A DNA stretch of 64,000 nt from Microtetraspora glauca (GCA_001570385.1 BBYL01000027.1:62001-126000), one strand, 5' to 3'. Shown: positions 37,007 to 46,527, counted from the first letter of the stretch. The notes: generated by a model from the letters alone, not told the origin. Made by a program: numbers and translations.

Positions 37007-37142
37007 GTGCGGGGTAGACACCGGGACGGGGCCCATCGCCCAGCCCGTCCAGTCGGTCGGCGACGAATCGGCCCCGCCACCTGGTCACCGTCCCCGTGCC
37101 ATGCCCAACCGAGCCGCGACCGCGAGCCTCACAAGTAGCTCA

Positions 37143-39761
37143 CTAGCCCAGGTCGTCCCACTCCTGGAGGAGGTGGGCCGTGGCCGCCGCAGGGGCCGTG
37201 AACGACCAGCGGCCCGGCGGCAGGTTCAGGGCGCAGCCCCCGTCGGCCAGCCTGGTGGTCGGCAGTTGCTCGCTGAGACCCATGAGGAAGGTGCCGTTGA
37301 CGGTCATCCCGTCCCACGCGCCGCGCACGGGCAGCACCGCGCGGGCGGTCACGCCCTCCGGGACGGCGAACGTGAACTGGACCCCGTCGGGTCCGGCCCG
37401 CCAGCCCGACTCGACGGTCCCCGACGCGCTCTCGTAGCGGGCGTGCGCCTGACGCAGCAGCGGGACGGGGCCGGGACGCAGCAGCAGCTCGCCGAAGCCG
37501 CCACCCGTCCCGCGCGGGTCGTCGCCCAGGCCCGCCACGTGCCGGAACAGCCAGTCGCCCACGCAGCCGTAGGCGTAGTGGTTGAAGGAGTTCATGGCCG
37601 GCGTCTGCAGGCCGTGCCGGTGGTGCCAGGCGTCCCAGCGCTCCCACATGGTGGTCGCCCCGGCGCGGAGCTGGTAGCGCCAGGACGGATAGCCCTCTTG
37701 GTTGAAGATCCGGCACGCCAGGTCGTGGTGGCCGGTCTCCGACAGCACGGGCAGCAGCAGGGGGGTGCCGACGAAGCCCGTCATGAGCCGGTGTCCGTCG
37801 GCGCGGACCAGCTCGGCCAGCGCCTGCGCCGACGCGGCCCGGTCCTCGGGCGGGACCAGGTCCCAGGCGAGGGCGACGGCGTAGCCGGTCTGCGTCTCGG
37901 TGTGCAGCCTCGGCCCGCTGAGGAAGGCCCGCTGGAAGGCGCCCGACACGCGGGTGAACGCCTCGCCGTACTCCGGCGCGTGCGGCTCGCCGAGCACGTC
38001 GGCCACGTGTGCGACCAGGCGGAGGCTGCGGGCGAGGGCGGCGGTGGCGATGAGGCTCTTGGGCGTCTCGACCGTGCCGGGGGCCAGCCAGTCGCCCAGG
38101 GCCCTGCCCGGTCTGATGCCGTCCTCGGCCTGGGCCAGGCAGTAGTCGGCCCACCGCCGCATCGGGTCGTACGCGCGGCGCAGCGTGCGGTCGTCGCCGT
38201 AGCGCCGCCACAGCAGCCACGGCACCTCGACCAGCGCGTCGGACCACACGGGGGAGTCGTATCCGTACTCGGGCAGGACCGGCGCGACATGCGGGACCGC
38301 GCCGTCGGCCCGCTGCCCGTCGATCAGCGTCGTCACCCAGCCGGACAGGAACGCCTGCGTGTGCCGCAGGAAGCTGAGCGTCGAGCCGAACACCGAGATG
38401 TCGGCCGTCCAGCCGGTCCGCTCGTCGCGCTGCGGGCAGTCGGTCGGCACGCTCACCAGGTTGCCGTCCGCCGACGCGCCGATGTTGGCGACGAGTTGCC
38501 GTACGGCGGGATCGCTCACGGTCAGCGAGCCGGTGACGGCGAGCGCGGAGGACAGCAGCACCGCCTCCAGGTCGTCCGGGGTCAGCGTGCCCGGCCAGCC
38601 GGTGACCTCCGCGTACCGGAACCCGTGCAGGGTGAACGCGGGCTCCACGACGTGCGAGCCGGGGCCGAGGACGAACTCGTCACGCTGGTCCGCGGTGCGC
38701 AGGTTGTCGGTGTAGAGCCGCCCGGTCGCGGTCAGCTCCTCCCCGTGCCGCACCACGATCCGTACGGGGCCCGGCGCGTCGACGCGCAGCCGTACGCGCC
38801 CGACGACGTTCCGCCCGAAGTCGGCCACCTGGACGCCCGGCGCGGGTTCGGTCACGGACACGGCGGGCACCGTGCCGATCACCCGCACCGGGGGAGCGGG
38901 GTCGGCCTCCACCAGGATCTCCGAGGCGGCCGTCGTCTCGGCGGGTCCGACCTGCCGGGAGGGGGCCTGGACGGTCTCGCCCATCACCAGGTCGGCGCGC
39001 GGGCGGCCGAGATCCCGCCGGGTCCAGGCCGCGTCCGTGGCGAACACGCGGCGGACCCCGTCGTCGTCCCGCACGAGCACCTGGGCGCTGGCGGCGGGCC
39101 GGTCGCCGTAGCGGCGCGGGCCTCCGCCGGCGACGTGACCCGCGTACCAGCCGGGAGCGAGCCACAGCTCCAGCTCGTTCTCGCCGGGTACGAGCAGCTC
39201 CGTGAGCTCCAGCAGCCGATAGCGCGTCCGGTGGCCGTAGTCGGTCCAGCCGGGGGCCAGTTCCTCCTCGCCCAGCCGTACCCCGTTGAGCAGCGCCCGG
39301 TAGACGCCCAGCGCGGTGGCGGCCAGCCAGGCGCGCCCGGGAGCGGGACGCCACGTGAACGACCCGCGCAGGCTCACCGCCGCCCGAGGGTCGCCCGCCA
39401 GCCAGGGGGCGTCCCACCCACCGCGCGCCCGCAGGCCCGTGGTGAACGCGCCGGTCGCGTGTCCTTCCACACTCCACGTGTACGGCGTCAGCGGCGCCAG
39501 CCACTCATCCGGCACGTCCGCGTAGTGCGATCCGGCAGGCACGGGCGACCGCCCCACCTCGCGCCCGTCCGAGGACACCACCAGGGTGGCCTCCCTGAGC
39601 AGCCGGGCGTTCCACGACAGCCGGGGCGACGGTTCGTCCACGCCCACCGGATCCGCCAGACCGCACGTCAGGCCCGCCCGTGAACCGGGCGGGGCCGAAC
39701 GGATGAACGGCGCCTGCGCGCCTGAGACCTGCACTCCGAGCACCCCCGAATCCCGGTTCAC
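37143..39761 (-). CDS. GH78 alpha-L-rhamnosidase
   Basis: 872 residues from GTG 39761, overlapping the serine hydrolase stop (GTGA). The N-terminus has an Fn3-like region (LTCGLADPVGVDEPSPRLSW) and a rhamnosidase N-domain (SFTWRPAPGRAWLAATALGV, YRALLNGVRLGEEELAPGWT, DYGHRTRYRLLELTELL). The catalytic (alpha/alpha)6 barrel carries SVPTDCPQRDERTGWTADIS with the acidic residues typical of the family, then TTMWERWDAW and NSFNHYAYGCVGDWLFRHVAG. It has no signal peptide, so it cleaves imported rhamnosides in the cytoplasm. It is the last gene of an operon with a CUT1 importer, which likely brings in short rhamnose-containing glycosides. Confidence 0.95.
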   Translation of the reverse strand: MNRDSGVLGVQVSGAQAPFIRSAPPGSRAGLTCGLADPVGVDEPSPRLSWNARLLREATLVVSSDGREVGRSPVPAGSHYADVPDEWLAPLTPYTWSVEGHATGAFTTGLRARGGWDAPWLAGDPRAAVSLRGSFTWRPAPGRAWLAATALGVYRALLNGVRLGEEELAPGWTDYGHRTRYRLLELTELLVPGENELELWLAPGWYAGHVAGGGPRRYGDRPAASAQVLVRDDDGVRRVFATDAAWTRRDLGRPRADLVMGETVQAPSRQVGPAETTAASEILVEADPAPPVRVIGTVPAVSVTEPAPGVQVADFGRNVVGRVRLRVDAPGPVRIVVRHGEELTATGRLYTDNLRTADQRDEFVLGPGSHVVEPAFTLHGFRYAEVTGWPGTLTPDDLEAVLLSSALAVTGSLTVSDPAVRQLVANIGASADGNLVSVPTDCPQRDERTGWTADISVFGSTLSFLRHTQAFLSGWVTTLIDGQRADGAVPHVAPVLPEYGYDSPVWSDALVEVPWLLWRRYGDDRTLRRAYDPMRRWADYCLAQAEDGIRPGRALGDWLAPGTVETPKSLIATAALARSLRLVAHVADVLGEPHAPEYGEAFTRVSGAFQRAFLSGPRLHTETQTGYAVALAWDLVPPEDRAASAQALAELVRADGHRLMTGFVGTPLLLPVLSETGHHDLACRIFNQEGYPSWRYQLRAGATTMWERWDAWHHRHGLQTPAMNSFNHYAYGCVGDWLFRHVAGLGDDPRGTGGGFGELLLRPGPVPLLRQAHARYESASGTVESGWRAGPDGVQFTFAVPEGVTARAVLPVRGAWDGMTVNGTFLMGLSEQLPTTRLADGGCALNLPPGRWSFTAPAAATAHLLQEWDDLG

Positions 39762-40747
39762 GCATCGAGCCCGGTGGTGAAGGCGTTGTGCAGACCGTCG
39801 ACGTCGACGCCGGACAGGCTCGGCGCCATCACGTTGATCAGCAGCACGAAGCACGCGTCCTGCTCCGGGTACATCCACCACTGGCACCCCGAGGCGCCGC
39901 CGTGCCCGTACAGGCGCCGGTCGAGCAGCCCGGGAGCCGAGTGGCGCAGGTTCCAGGTGAGGCCCCAGTCCTGCCCGGCGTTGACCGGGTCGGGCTGCAG
40001 CTTGACCAGACCCGTCGTCTGCGGGGTGGTCATGGCGGCCAGGGTGGTCGGGTGGATCAGCTCGCGGTCGCCGCGCAGCAGCGCCCCGCCCAGCGCCAGG
40101 AGGTCCTCGGCGCGGGAGAACAGCGCCCCTGCCGGGTGGCGGAGCCGTATGAACTTGTCGAAGTCGAAGCCAGGCCCGAGCAGTTCGATGCCGTGGACCT
40201 CGGCCGCGTCGCACGCCGGGTCGAACGTGATCCGCCCGCCGCCGGGCACCAGCGTGTTCAGGTCGGAGTCGATCACGTCGGCCACGTCGCGGCCCGTGAC
40301 GTCGCGGACCATCTCCGCGATACCGGCGAAGGCCAGGTTGGAGTACTGGCTGAGCGTGCCCGCCTCGAACATCGACGGCGCGGTGACGAGGTGCTCCAGC
40401 AGGTCGTCGGGCGTGAGCGTCTGCTCGGCGATGCCGCTGGTGTGGGTGAGCAGGTGCCAGAGCGTCACGTCCGGCCGCGCGAAGTTCGGCAGTACGTCCC
40501 GCAGCGGGCGGCGCAGCGACAGCAACCCGCGCTCGACCTGGCGCAGGGCGGCCAGCCCCATCAGCGGCTTGGTCACCGAGAACAGCGCGAAGTGGTCCTC
40601 TGTCCTGGTCGCGCGGCCGTCGTGCTCGCCGAATGCCTCCAGCACCTGGATCCCGTCGGAGGTGGCGGCGCCGAACACCGCGCACGGCAGCCGCCCCTCC
40701 TTGATCTCGCGCCTGACCCAGTCGAGCGCGATGCCGTGAGTGGTCAT
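39758..40747 (-). CDS. Serine hydrolase of the beta-lactamase/class C fold
   Basis: 329 residues from ATG 40747, overlapping the permease stop (ATGA). The Ser-x-x-Lys motif is in LFSVTKPLMGLAALR, the Tyr-x-Asn motif in LSQYSNLAFAGIAEM and the third motif (His-Gly-Gly) in YGHGGASGCQWW. No signal peptide, so a cytoplasmic enzyme: an esterase or amide hydrolase rather than a resistance beta-lactamase. Located between the sugar importer and the rhamnosidase, it may remove acyl groups from imported glycosides (inference). Confidence 0.9.
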   Translation of the reverse strand: MTTHGIALDWVRREIKEGRLPCAVFGAATSDGIQVLEAFGEHDGRATRTEDHFALFSVTKPLMGLAALRQVERGLLSLRRPLRDVLPNFARPDVTLWHLLTHTSGIAEQTLTPDDLLEHLVTAPSMFEAGTLSQYSNLAFAGIAEMVRDVTGRDVADVIDSDLNTLVPGGGRITFDPACDAAEVHGIELLGPGFDFDKFIRLRHPAGALFSRAEDLLALGGALLRGDRELIHPTTLAAMTTPQTTGLVKLQPDPVNAGQDWGLTWNLRHSAPGLLDRRLYGHGGASGCQWWMYPEQDACFVLLINVMAPSLSGVDVDGLHNAFTTGLDA

Positions 40748-41562
40748 CCCTTTAATGCACCTTCCGTAAGACCGGCCAGGACGCGCTTCTGCGCGACGAC
40801 GTACACCGCCACGAGGGGCAGCGTGGTGAGCAGGACGTGGGCGAAGACGAGGTTCCAGTTCAGGCTCTGCAAGGTGCCGGAGGCGAACTGGAACAGGCTC
40901 AGCGGCAGCGTGGCGTTCGCGCTGCCCTGGAGCAGGAAGAGGGCGAAGAAGAAGTCGTTCCAGACGTTGATGATCAGGACCACGCTGCCGACGAACAGCA
41001 CCGGCCGCAGCAGGGGCAGCAGGATGCGGACGAAGACCTGCGGGCGGGAGGCGCCGTCGATGGCGGCGGCGTCCTCCAGGTCGCGGGGGAACGCCCGGAC
41101 GAATCCGGTCGCCAGGAAGATCACGATGCCCAGGCGGCAGCCGGTCATCGTGAGCACGTAGCCGAGCGAGCCGCCGTCCAGCGACAGGGCGCGCAGCAGG
41201 TAGACGGTCGGGATGATCGACGGCGGTAGCAGGATCGACAGCCCCATCACGAAGTAGGCCGCCTGCAACCACCGCGACCGGCTGCGCCCGAACGCCCACG
41301 CCGCCGCCGCGCCGAGGAACACCACGGCCACCACGATCGGCACGGTCACCTTGAGGCTGTTGACCAGCCCCATCAGGTAGCCGCCCCGGTCGAGCACGAT
41401 GCCGTAGTTCTCGGCGATCGCCCACGTCCTGGGCAGGCCGAGGCCCAGCTCGGCTGCCTCGCCCGCGGGTTTGAACGAGTTGACGACCACGAGCCAGATG
41501 GGCACGAGCACCCACGGGATCGCGAAGAGTGTCAGCGCCGTGTACTTGAGGACCGCTCTCAT
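40744..41562 (-). CDS. CUT1 sugar ABC transporter permease (MalG type)
   Basis: 272 residues with six membrane helices. The inner-membrane signature (EAA loop) is EDAAAIDGASRPQVFVRILL near residue 190. N-terminus MRAVLKYTALTLFAIPWVLV. It starts at ATG 41562 overlapping the MalF-type stop and ends ATGA into the serine hydrolase gene. With the MalF partner it forms the channel; no ATPase gene is in the operon, so a shared MsiK-like ATPase elsewhere is probably used, as in many actinomycetes. Confidence 0.93.
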   Translation of the reverse strand: MRAVLKYTALTLFAIPWVLVPIWLVVVNSFKPAGEAAELGLGLPRTWAIAENYGIVLDRGGYLMGLVNSLKVTVPIVVAVVFLGAAAAWAFGRSRSRWLQAAYFVMGLSILLPPSIIPTVYLLRALSLDGGSLGYVLTMTGCRLGIVIFLATGFVRAFPRDLEDAAAIDGASRPQVFVRILLPLLRPVLFVGSVVLIINVWNDFFFALFLLQGSANATLPLSLFQFASGTLQSLNWNLVFAHVLLTTLPLVAVYVVAQKRVLAGLTEGALKG

Positions 41563-42413
41563 CCCGTCACCTCTCTGCGCCGCAGCCACCACACGAGAGG
41601 CACGGCGGTGGCGATCACCAACAGCGTCACGGTGAAGCCCAGCGCGCTGGCGGAGCCGAAGAAGCCCTGCCCCCACTGCTGGCGCATCACCACGTTCAGG
41701 GCCCGCGTGTGGTCGCCGGGCCCGCCGCCGGTGGTGGCGGCGATCACGTCGTACGCGCTGAGCGCGCCCACCAGCGTGACCGCCACGTTGAAGGTCAGCG
41801 CCGGGGCGAGCAGCGGGAACACCACCCGCCGGAACCGGGTCCACGGCCCGGCCCCGTCGACCTTCGCCGACTCCAGCAGCGACTTCGGGATGGAGTTGAG
41901 GCCCGCGATGTAGACGAGGGTGATCAGCCCGCTCCACTTCCACGCGTCGATGAACGCGACCACCACCAGCGCGGTGGACGGTTCGCCCAGCCACGCCCAC
42001 TCGACGCCGAGGAAGGAGTTGATCGCCCCGTCGGGGGCGAGCAGCCCGCGCCAGATGTATCCGGCGGCCAGTGGCGAGATGAGCGTCGGCAGGAAGAACG
42101 CCGAGCGGAAGACGGTGTTGATCCCGCTGGTCCGCTGGAGGGCCAGGGCCAGCGAGAGGCTGACCGTGTTCTGGATCGCCATGCACAGGATCGCGTACAG
42201 CACGGTCACGGTGACCGCGTTGGCCAGCAGGTCCTGGTCGATCAGCGTGCGGACGTTCTCCAGCCCGTTCCAGGTGATCTCGGCTCGGAAGCTCGTCCAG
42301 GAGGAGAACGCGAACCGGACGTTGAGCAGGAACGGGGCGACGAAGAAGACCGTGACCAGCACGATCGCGGGCAGTGCCCACGGCAGCCAGGCCGCCCTGT
42401 TCCGCATCACCAT
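41559..42413 (-). CDS. CUT1 sugar ABC transporter permease (MalF type)
   Basis: 284 residues from ATG 42413 (ATG 42407 also possible, overlapping the binding-protein stop as TGATG). Six membrane helices and the EAA-type loop LLESAKVDGAGPWTRFRRVV. N-terminal helix LPWALPAIVLVTVFFVAPFL. The gene overlaps both neighbours, so its translation is coupled. Partner of the MalG-type permease that follows. Confidence 0.93.
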   Translation of the reverse strand: MVMRNRAAWLPWALPAIVLVTVFFVAPFLLNVRFAFSSWTSFRAEITWNGLENVRTLIDQDLLANAVTVTVLYAILCMAIQNTVSLSLALALQRTSGINTVFRSAFFLPTLISPLAAGYIWRGLLAPDGAINSFLGVEWAWLGEPSTALVVVAFIDAWKWSGLITLVYIAGLNSIPKSLLESAKVDGAGPWTRFRRVVFPLLAPALTFNVAVTLVGALSAYDVIAATTGGGPGDHTRALNVVMRQQWGQGFFGSASALGFTVTLLVIATAVPLVWWLRRREVTG

Positions 42414-43714
42414 CCGGGCAGCCCTGCCGCCTTGGCCGCCTGCTCGACCTGGCCCTGTAGCTGGGTCGCCGCCTTCTGCGGATCCTTCTGCCCGGCGATC
42501 AGCTCGGACATGAGCTGGGCCAGCCCGCCCATGCCGGGGATGTCGGAGTTGAAGGCGATGACCGCGCCGGTGTCGTACGCCTTCTTGACGTCCTGCAGCA
42601 CGGACGAGACGCCCTGCGGGTTGGGCACGTCCTTGAACACGGGGAAGGTCTTGGACGCGGTGACGTACTCGGCGTAGGCCGGGCCGGTCATGAAGCGCAC
42701 GAAGTCGAGCGACGCCTTCTCCCGCGCCGCGTCACCGGTCTTGGGCAGGTAGAACGTGCCGATCGGGCCGGGCGCGTAGGTCGCGAGCGGCTTGTCGCTC
42801 GACAGGCCGACGAAGCCGACGGACTCGTCGACGGTCTTCTGGTCGCCGCCCGCGGCCGCGAGGAGGGCCGGGAGCATGTCGGAGTGCTGGGCGACCATGG
42901 CGGCCTTGCCGGTCACGAGGGCCTTCATGGAGTCCTCGAACTTGGCGGTGACGATGTCCTTGTTGAAGCAGCCGTCGGCCTTCAGCTTGGCGTAGGCGGT
43001 CAGGCCGGCGACGAAGGGCGAGCCCGCGTCGGCCAGCGTGCTGCTGTGGCCCGCGATGGCCTTGCCGTACGCGTTGGACTGGTTGGCGCCTGCCAGGTAG
43101 AGGATGGGCAGGATCTGCACCGGCCAGATCGACCCGCCCGACTCGAAGACCGGCGTGACCCCGGCGGCCTTGAGCGTGGGGCAGGCGGCGGCGAGCTCGG
43201 CGAAGTTCGTGGGCGGGGTCAGCCCGGCCGCGGTGAAGACCTTCTTGTTGTAGTAGAGGCCGAAGACCTGGGGGAAGCCGGTGATGGCGGCGTAGACCTT
43301 GCCGTTGACGGACCCGGCGGACTGGTAGAGGTCGCCGGACCTGGCGATGTACGCCTCGCCGGTCAGGTCGCGCAGGTTCTCGGCCGGGTTGAGGGCGAGC
43401 AGGCCGCTCGTCGTCGCGTGGTACTCCAGGATGTCCGGGCGGTCGCCGGTGGCCCACTTGGTCTGGGTGGTGTCCTCGAAGCCGTCGGACGGGATCGACA
43501 CGAGCTCGATCTTGTGGCCGGACTGCTTCTCGAACTTCTTGTACATCTCCAGCAGCGGCGCCGGGTCCGCGCTGTTGTGCCACAGGGTCAGCTTCACCTG
43601 ACCGGTCCCCTCCGGGGCGGACGACCCGCAGCCGGAGAGAGACAGGGCGAGGGCGGCCCCGATCGCCGCGCCGAGCAGACGAGATGGTGCTCTCACGCCC
43701 GTGCTCCTGTTCAT
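42407..43714 (-). CDS. CUT1 extracellular sugar-binding lipoprotein
   Basis: 435 residues. A lipoprotein signal ends in the lipobox LSGC with Cys29 as the lipidated residue (ALALSLSGCGSS). The mature part follows the family-1 solute-binding fold: VKLTLWHNSADPAPLLEMYK, TKWATGDRPDILEY, KVYAAITGFPQVFGLYYNKK, and a Trp/Tyr-rich C-lobe. It captures a saccharide outside the cell for the two permeases encoded next. First gene of the leftward operon; two LacI-type operators lie in the gap upstream. Confidence 0.94.
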   Translation of the reverse strand: MNRSTGVRAPSRLLGAAIGAALALSLSGCGSSAPEGTGQVKLTLWHNSADPAPLLEMYKKFEKQSGHKIELVSIPSDGFEDTTQTKWATGDRPDILEYHATTSGLLALNPAENLRDLTGEAYIARSGDLYQSAGSVNGKVYAAITGFPQVFGLYYNKKVFTAAGLTPPTNFAELAAACPTLKAAGVTPVFESGGSIWPVQILPILYLAGANQSNAYGKAIAGHSSTLADAGSPFVAGLTAYAKLKADGCFNKDIVTAKFEDSMKALVTGKAAMVAQHSDMLPALLAAAGGDQKTVDESVGFVGLSSDKPLATYAPGPIGTFYLPKTGDAAREKASLDFVRFMTGPAYAEYVTASKTFPVFKDVPNPQGVSSVLQDVKKAYDTGAVIAFNSDIPGMGGLAQLMSELIAGQKDPQKAATQLQGQVEQAAKAAGLPGW

Positions 43715-43729
43715 GTTGGGGAGTATTAT

Positions 43730-43743
43730 GTAGAACGTTCTCC
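43730..43743. promoter_or_regulatory. LacI operator 1
   Basis: gtagaacgttctcc, with the perfect 10-bp palindrome AGAACGTTCT (43732-43741) centred on CG, as in LacI-family sites. It lies 16 bp upstream of the binding-protein start codon, where it would block the leftward operon. Confidence 0.7.
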
Positions 43744-43826
43744 ATTGTTAGGGCACGAGAGAATCGCCCGTCAAGAGGTAGACCTAAGTAGCGGTGACGG
43801 GCTAGCCTCACGTTTCAGAAAAGTGT

Positions 43827-43840
43827 GTAGTTCGTTCTAC
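43827..43840. promoter_or_regulatory. LacI operator 2
   Basis: gtagttcgttctac, whose reverse complement GTAGAACGAACTAC matches operator 1 in its left half (GTAGAACG). It lies 24 bp upstream of the lacI-type start, 97 bp centre to centre from operator 1, so one regulator could control both directions or loop the DNA. Confidence 0.65.
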
Positions 43841-43863
43841 GAAAGCTCTATGAAGGACGGCGT

Positions 43864-44874
43864 GTGACGAGCGGACGGGTGACGATCGCCGATGTGGCCA
43901 GGCGAGCCGGGGTTTCCACGGCCGCCGTGTCCAAGGTGGTCCGCGGGGCCTACGGCGTGAGCGCGGAGATGCAGGCCAAGGTGACGCAGGCCATCGACGA
44001 GCTGGGCTACCGCCCGCACGCCGCGGCCCGCGCCCTGCGCGGACGCACCTACACCCTCGGCGTCATGCTCTCGGACACCCGCAACCCGTTCTTCCCCGAC
44101 ATCATCGAGGGCGTCACCGGCCGGCTGGCCGACACCGAGTACCAGGTGCTGCTCGGACCCGGCGGGATAGAGCCCAAGACGCAGGCCAGGATGACCGACG
44201 CCATGATCGACCGGAGCATGGACGGGCTCATCCTGATCTCGCCGGTCATGACGGACGCCGAACTCGCCGCCATCGCGACGGCCACCCCGGTCGTCGTGGT
44301 GGGCAGGCACGGCGGCGCCGCGGCCTACGACGCGGTCGTCGACGACGACGTGATGGGGGCGGGGCTCGTGGTCGACCACCTGGTCGGGCTCGGGCACACC
44401 CGGATCGCGCACATCACCCACCTGGAGCGGGCCCGCGCCCAGGGACTGCCGCACACGGTGCGCGCCGAAGGCTACCGCCAGGCGATGCGCGCCCACGGAC
44501 TCGCCGACGACGTGCTGGCCACCTCCTTCACCGAGGAGGGCGGCTTCGAGGGCGCGCGGGAACTGCTCGCGCGCGACGACCGGCCCACCGCGATCTTCGC
44601 CGGGGCCGACATCGCGGCGCTCGGCGTGCTGCGCGCCGCCGACGAGGCGGGCCTGTCGGTGCCGGAGGACCTCTCCGTCGCCGGATACGACAACATCGGC
44701 ATCGCCTCGCTCAACCGCATCTCGCTCACCAGCGTCGACCAGGACGGGCACGTGATCGGGGCGACCGCCGCGCGCCTGCTCGTCGAACGCATCGAGGGAC
44801 GCACGCGTTCGGTGACGTCGTCGGTGTCGCCCACGCTGATCGTCCGCGGAACCACAGGACCGCCTCGCCCCTGA
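43864..44874 (+). CDS. LacI-family repressor of the rhamnoside operons
   Basis: 336 residues from GTG 43864 (AAGGA upstream). The helix-turn-helix is VTIADVARRAGVSTAAVSKV (residues 6-25), followed by the hinge helix RPHAAARALRG and a periplasmic-binding-protein-like effector domain (YTLGVMLSDTRNPFFPDII, DGLILISPV, TAIFAGADIAALGVLRAADE, VAGYDNIGIASLNRISLTSV). It is divergent from the sugar-binding protein gene with two similar operators between them, and followed on its own strand by an exported M28-like gene. The inducer is probably the imported sugar or a breakdown product. Confidence 0.94.
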   Translation: MTSGRVTIADVARRAGVSTAAVSKVVRGAYGVSAEMQAKVTQAIDELGYRPHAAARALRGRTYTLGVMLSDTRNPFFPDIIEGVTGRLADTEYQVLLGPGGIEPKTQARMTDAMIDRSMDGLILISPVMTDAELAAIATATPVVVVGRHGGAAAYDAVVDDDVMGAGLVVDHLVGLGHTRIAHITHLERARAQGLPHTVRAEGYRQAMRAHGLADDVLATSFTEEGGFEGARELLARDDRPTAIFAGADIAALGVLRAADEAGLSVPEDLSVAGYDNIGIASLNRISLTSVDQDGHVIGATAARLLVERIEGRTRSVTSSVSPTLIVRGTTGPPRP

Positions 44875-44943
44875 GAACCAGCCGCATGTCGGGGGACTGT
44901 CGCGGACCACGTATTAAAACGATTCGATGGAAGGACCCCCCAC

Positions 44944-46527
44944 GTGAGACGACTCGCTCTCCTCGCCCTTCTCCTCCCGCTGGTCGCGCCCGCGCAACCG
45001 GCCTTCGCCCAGGCGGCCGCTCTGGCCTGCCCGGTCAGGGTCGACCCCGCCGCGTTCGCCTCCGAGGCCCGCCTGAGCACCCTGGCCGAGCAGCAGGAGG
45101 CGTTCGGCCCCAGGCCGACCGGCTCCACCGCGCACGCCGACTACGTCGACTGGCTGGAGGACGAGATGGCGGCCATCCCCGGCCTCCAGTTCTCCTCCCT
45201 GCCCTACGCCATCGACCGCTGGGACAGCCTCGGTACCGGCCTGACCGTCGGCGGTACGGCCGTGCAGGTCGCGGCCCCCGTGCCGTTCTCCTCCTCCACC
45301 GGCGCGGGCGGCGTCTCGGCGCCGCTCGTCCACCTCGCCGCGGGGACGAACATCACCGCGGCCAACGCCGCCGGGAAGATCGTCGTCAGGGACCTGCCGT
45401 GGACCAGCCTGCCCAACCTGCTGTTCTATCCGCTCGGTGGCCTCGGCTACTCCATGTACGACCCGGGCCTCACGATCAACCTGCTCGGCTCGGAGTCGAT
45501 GGAGGCCCCGGCCGCGGCCGACGCCGACCTCAAGGCGGCCGCCGCCGCGGGCGCGGTGGGCGTGATCGAGGTCAGCCAGCTCCCGCACGCGCAGATCCAG
45601 GGCATGTACGCGCCCTACGAGGGCCTGCCGTACGGCGTGCCGGGCGCGTACGTCGGCGCCGACCAGGGCAAGCAGATCAAGGACGCGCTGGCCGCCGGGC
45701 AGCCGGTCCAGGCCACGCTGACCGTGAACGCCGCCTGGACGCCGACGACGACCCGCACCCTGCTCGCGACGCTTCCCGGCGGGAGCGCCCAGAAGATCGT
45801 CGTGGAGAGCCACACCGACGGCATGAGCCCGGTGTGGGACAACGGGCCGCTCACCATGATCGAGATGGCCCGCTACCTGTCGTCGCTACCGGTGGAGTGC
45901 CGTCCGCGCACCGTGCAGTTCGCGTTCGTGACCGGCCACCTCTACCAGCACCTGACCGGCCCCAGCGTCCGCGAGGGCGGCGCGGGTCAGCTCGCCGCCC
46001 AGCTCGACGCCGAGTACGACCAGGGCGGGGTCTCCTCCGTCGTCGTGCTCGAGCACCTCGGCGCCAAGCGCTACGACGCGGTCGCCCGGCCGAACGGCCT
46101 GCCAGGCAAGCAGCTCGTCGCCAACTCCACCCTCACCGAACTGCTGATGGTCCCCGTCAGCGAGAGCACGCCGCTGCGCGAACTGGTCAAGGGCCACATC
46201 CAGTACTGGGACGTGAAGCGCACCGCGATCCTCAAGGGCCTGTCGGCGGCCGACCTCGCCACGGTGCCGCACCACTGCGGCTTCGGTGGCGAGGGCACGC
46301 CGTACAACCAGCACCTGCTGCCCGTCATCTCGCCCATCGCCGCGCCCAAGACGCTGTTCTCGCCGCAGTTCGGCACCGAGGCGATCGACCTGCCGGCGAT
46401 GCGCAAGGCGTCGCTCGCCTTCACCGACGTCGTGCTCGACCTCGGCCCGATGGCCCAGTCGGCCGTCGCGGGCGACGTGACCGCCATGCGCCAGCAGCGC
46501 GCCTCCGGCACGCCGGGGTGTGCGTGA
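44944..46527 (+). CDS. Exported divergent M28-like protein with PA domain
   Basis: 527 residues from GTG 44944 (AAGGA upstream). A Sec signal peptide (RRLALLALLLPLVAPAQPAF) is followed by an M28-type fold interrupted by a protease-associated domain (about residues 90-270). The first metal-binding block is present in altered form (KIVVESHTDGMSPVWDNGPL), but the usual catalytic Glu-Glu is replaced by Gly-His (VQFAFVTGHLYQHLTG), and the later metal Asp block reads VVLEHLGAK. The same changes occur in the protein at 52958-54280. Classical aminopeptidase activity is therefore doubtful. It may act on another amide or ester bond outside the cell. Overlaps the next gene by GTGA. Confidence 0.75.
   Translation: MRRLALLALLLPLVAPAQPAFAQAAALACPVRVDPAAFASEARLSTLAEQQEAFGPRPTGSTAHADYVDWLEDEMAAIPGLQFSSLPYAIDRWDSLGTGLTVGGTAVQVAAPVPFSSSTGAGGVSAPLVHLAAGTNITAANAAGKIVVRDLPWTSLPNLLFYPLGGLGYSMYDPGLTINLLGSESMEAPAAADADLKAAAAAGAVGVIEVSQLPHAQIQGMYAPYEGLPYGVPGAYVGADQGKQIKDALAAGQPVQATLTVNAAWTPTTTRTLLATLPGGSAQKIVVESHTDGMSPVWDNGPLTMIEMARYLSSLPVECRPRTVQFAFVTGHLYQHLTGPSVREGGAGQLAAQLDAEYDQGGVSSVVVLEHLGAKRYDAVARPNGLPGKQLVANSTLTELLMVPVSESTPLRELVKGHIQYWDVKRTAILKGLSAADLATVPHHCGFGGEGTPYNQHLLPVISPIAAPKTLFSPQFGTEAIDLPAMRKASLAFTDVVLDLGPMAQSAVAGDVTAMRQQRASGTPGCA

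Noticed and set aside
37101..39683. Open frame of 860 codons on the plus strand opposite the GH78 gene
   Set aside because: Antisense artefact of high third-position GC; no recognisable domain.
39762..40685. Extension of the rhamnosidase frame upstream through the serine hydrolase gene
   Set aside because: It is Arg/Ala/Gly-rich out-of-frame reading of the hydrolase; the GTGA overlap at 39761 gives a natural start.
44905..44930. Possible third LacI operator upstream of the exported M28-like gene
   Set aside because: The AT-rich stretch with AAACGATTC matches the two good operators at only about half of the positions.
44886..46523. Upstream extension of the glycosidase-like frame through the M28-like gene
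   Set aside because: This part is an out-of-frame reading of the exported M28-like protein; the true start is the GTG overlapping its stop at 46524.
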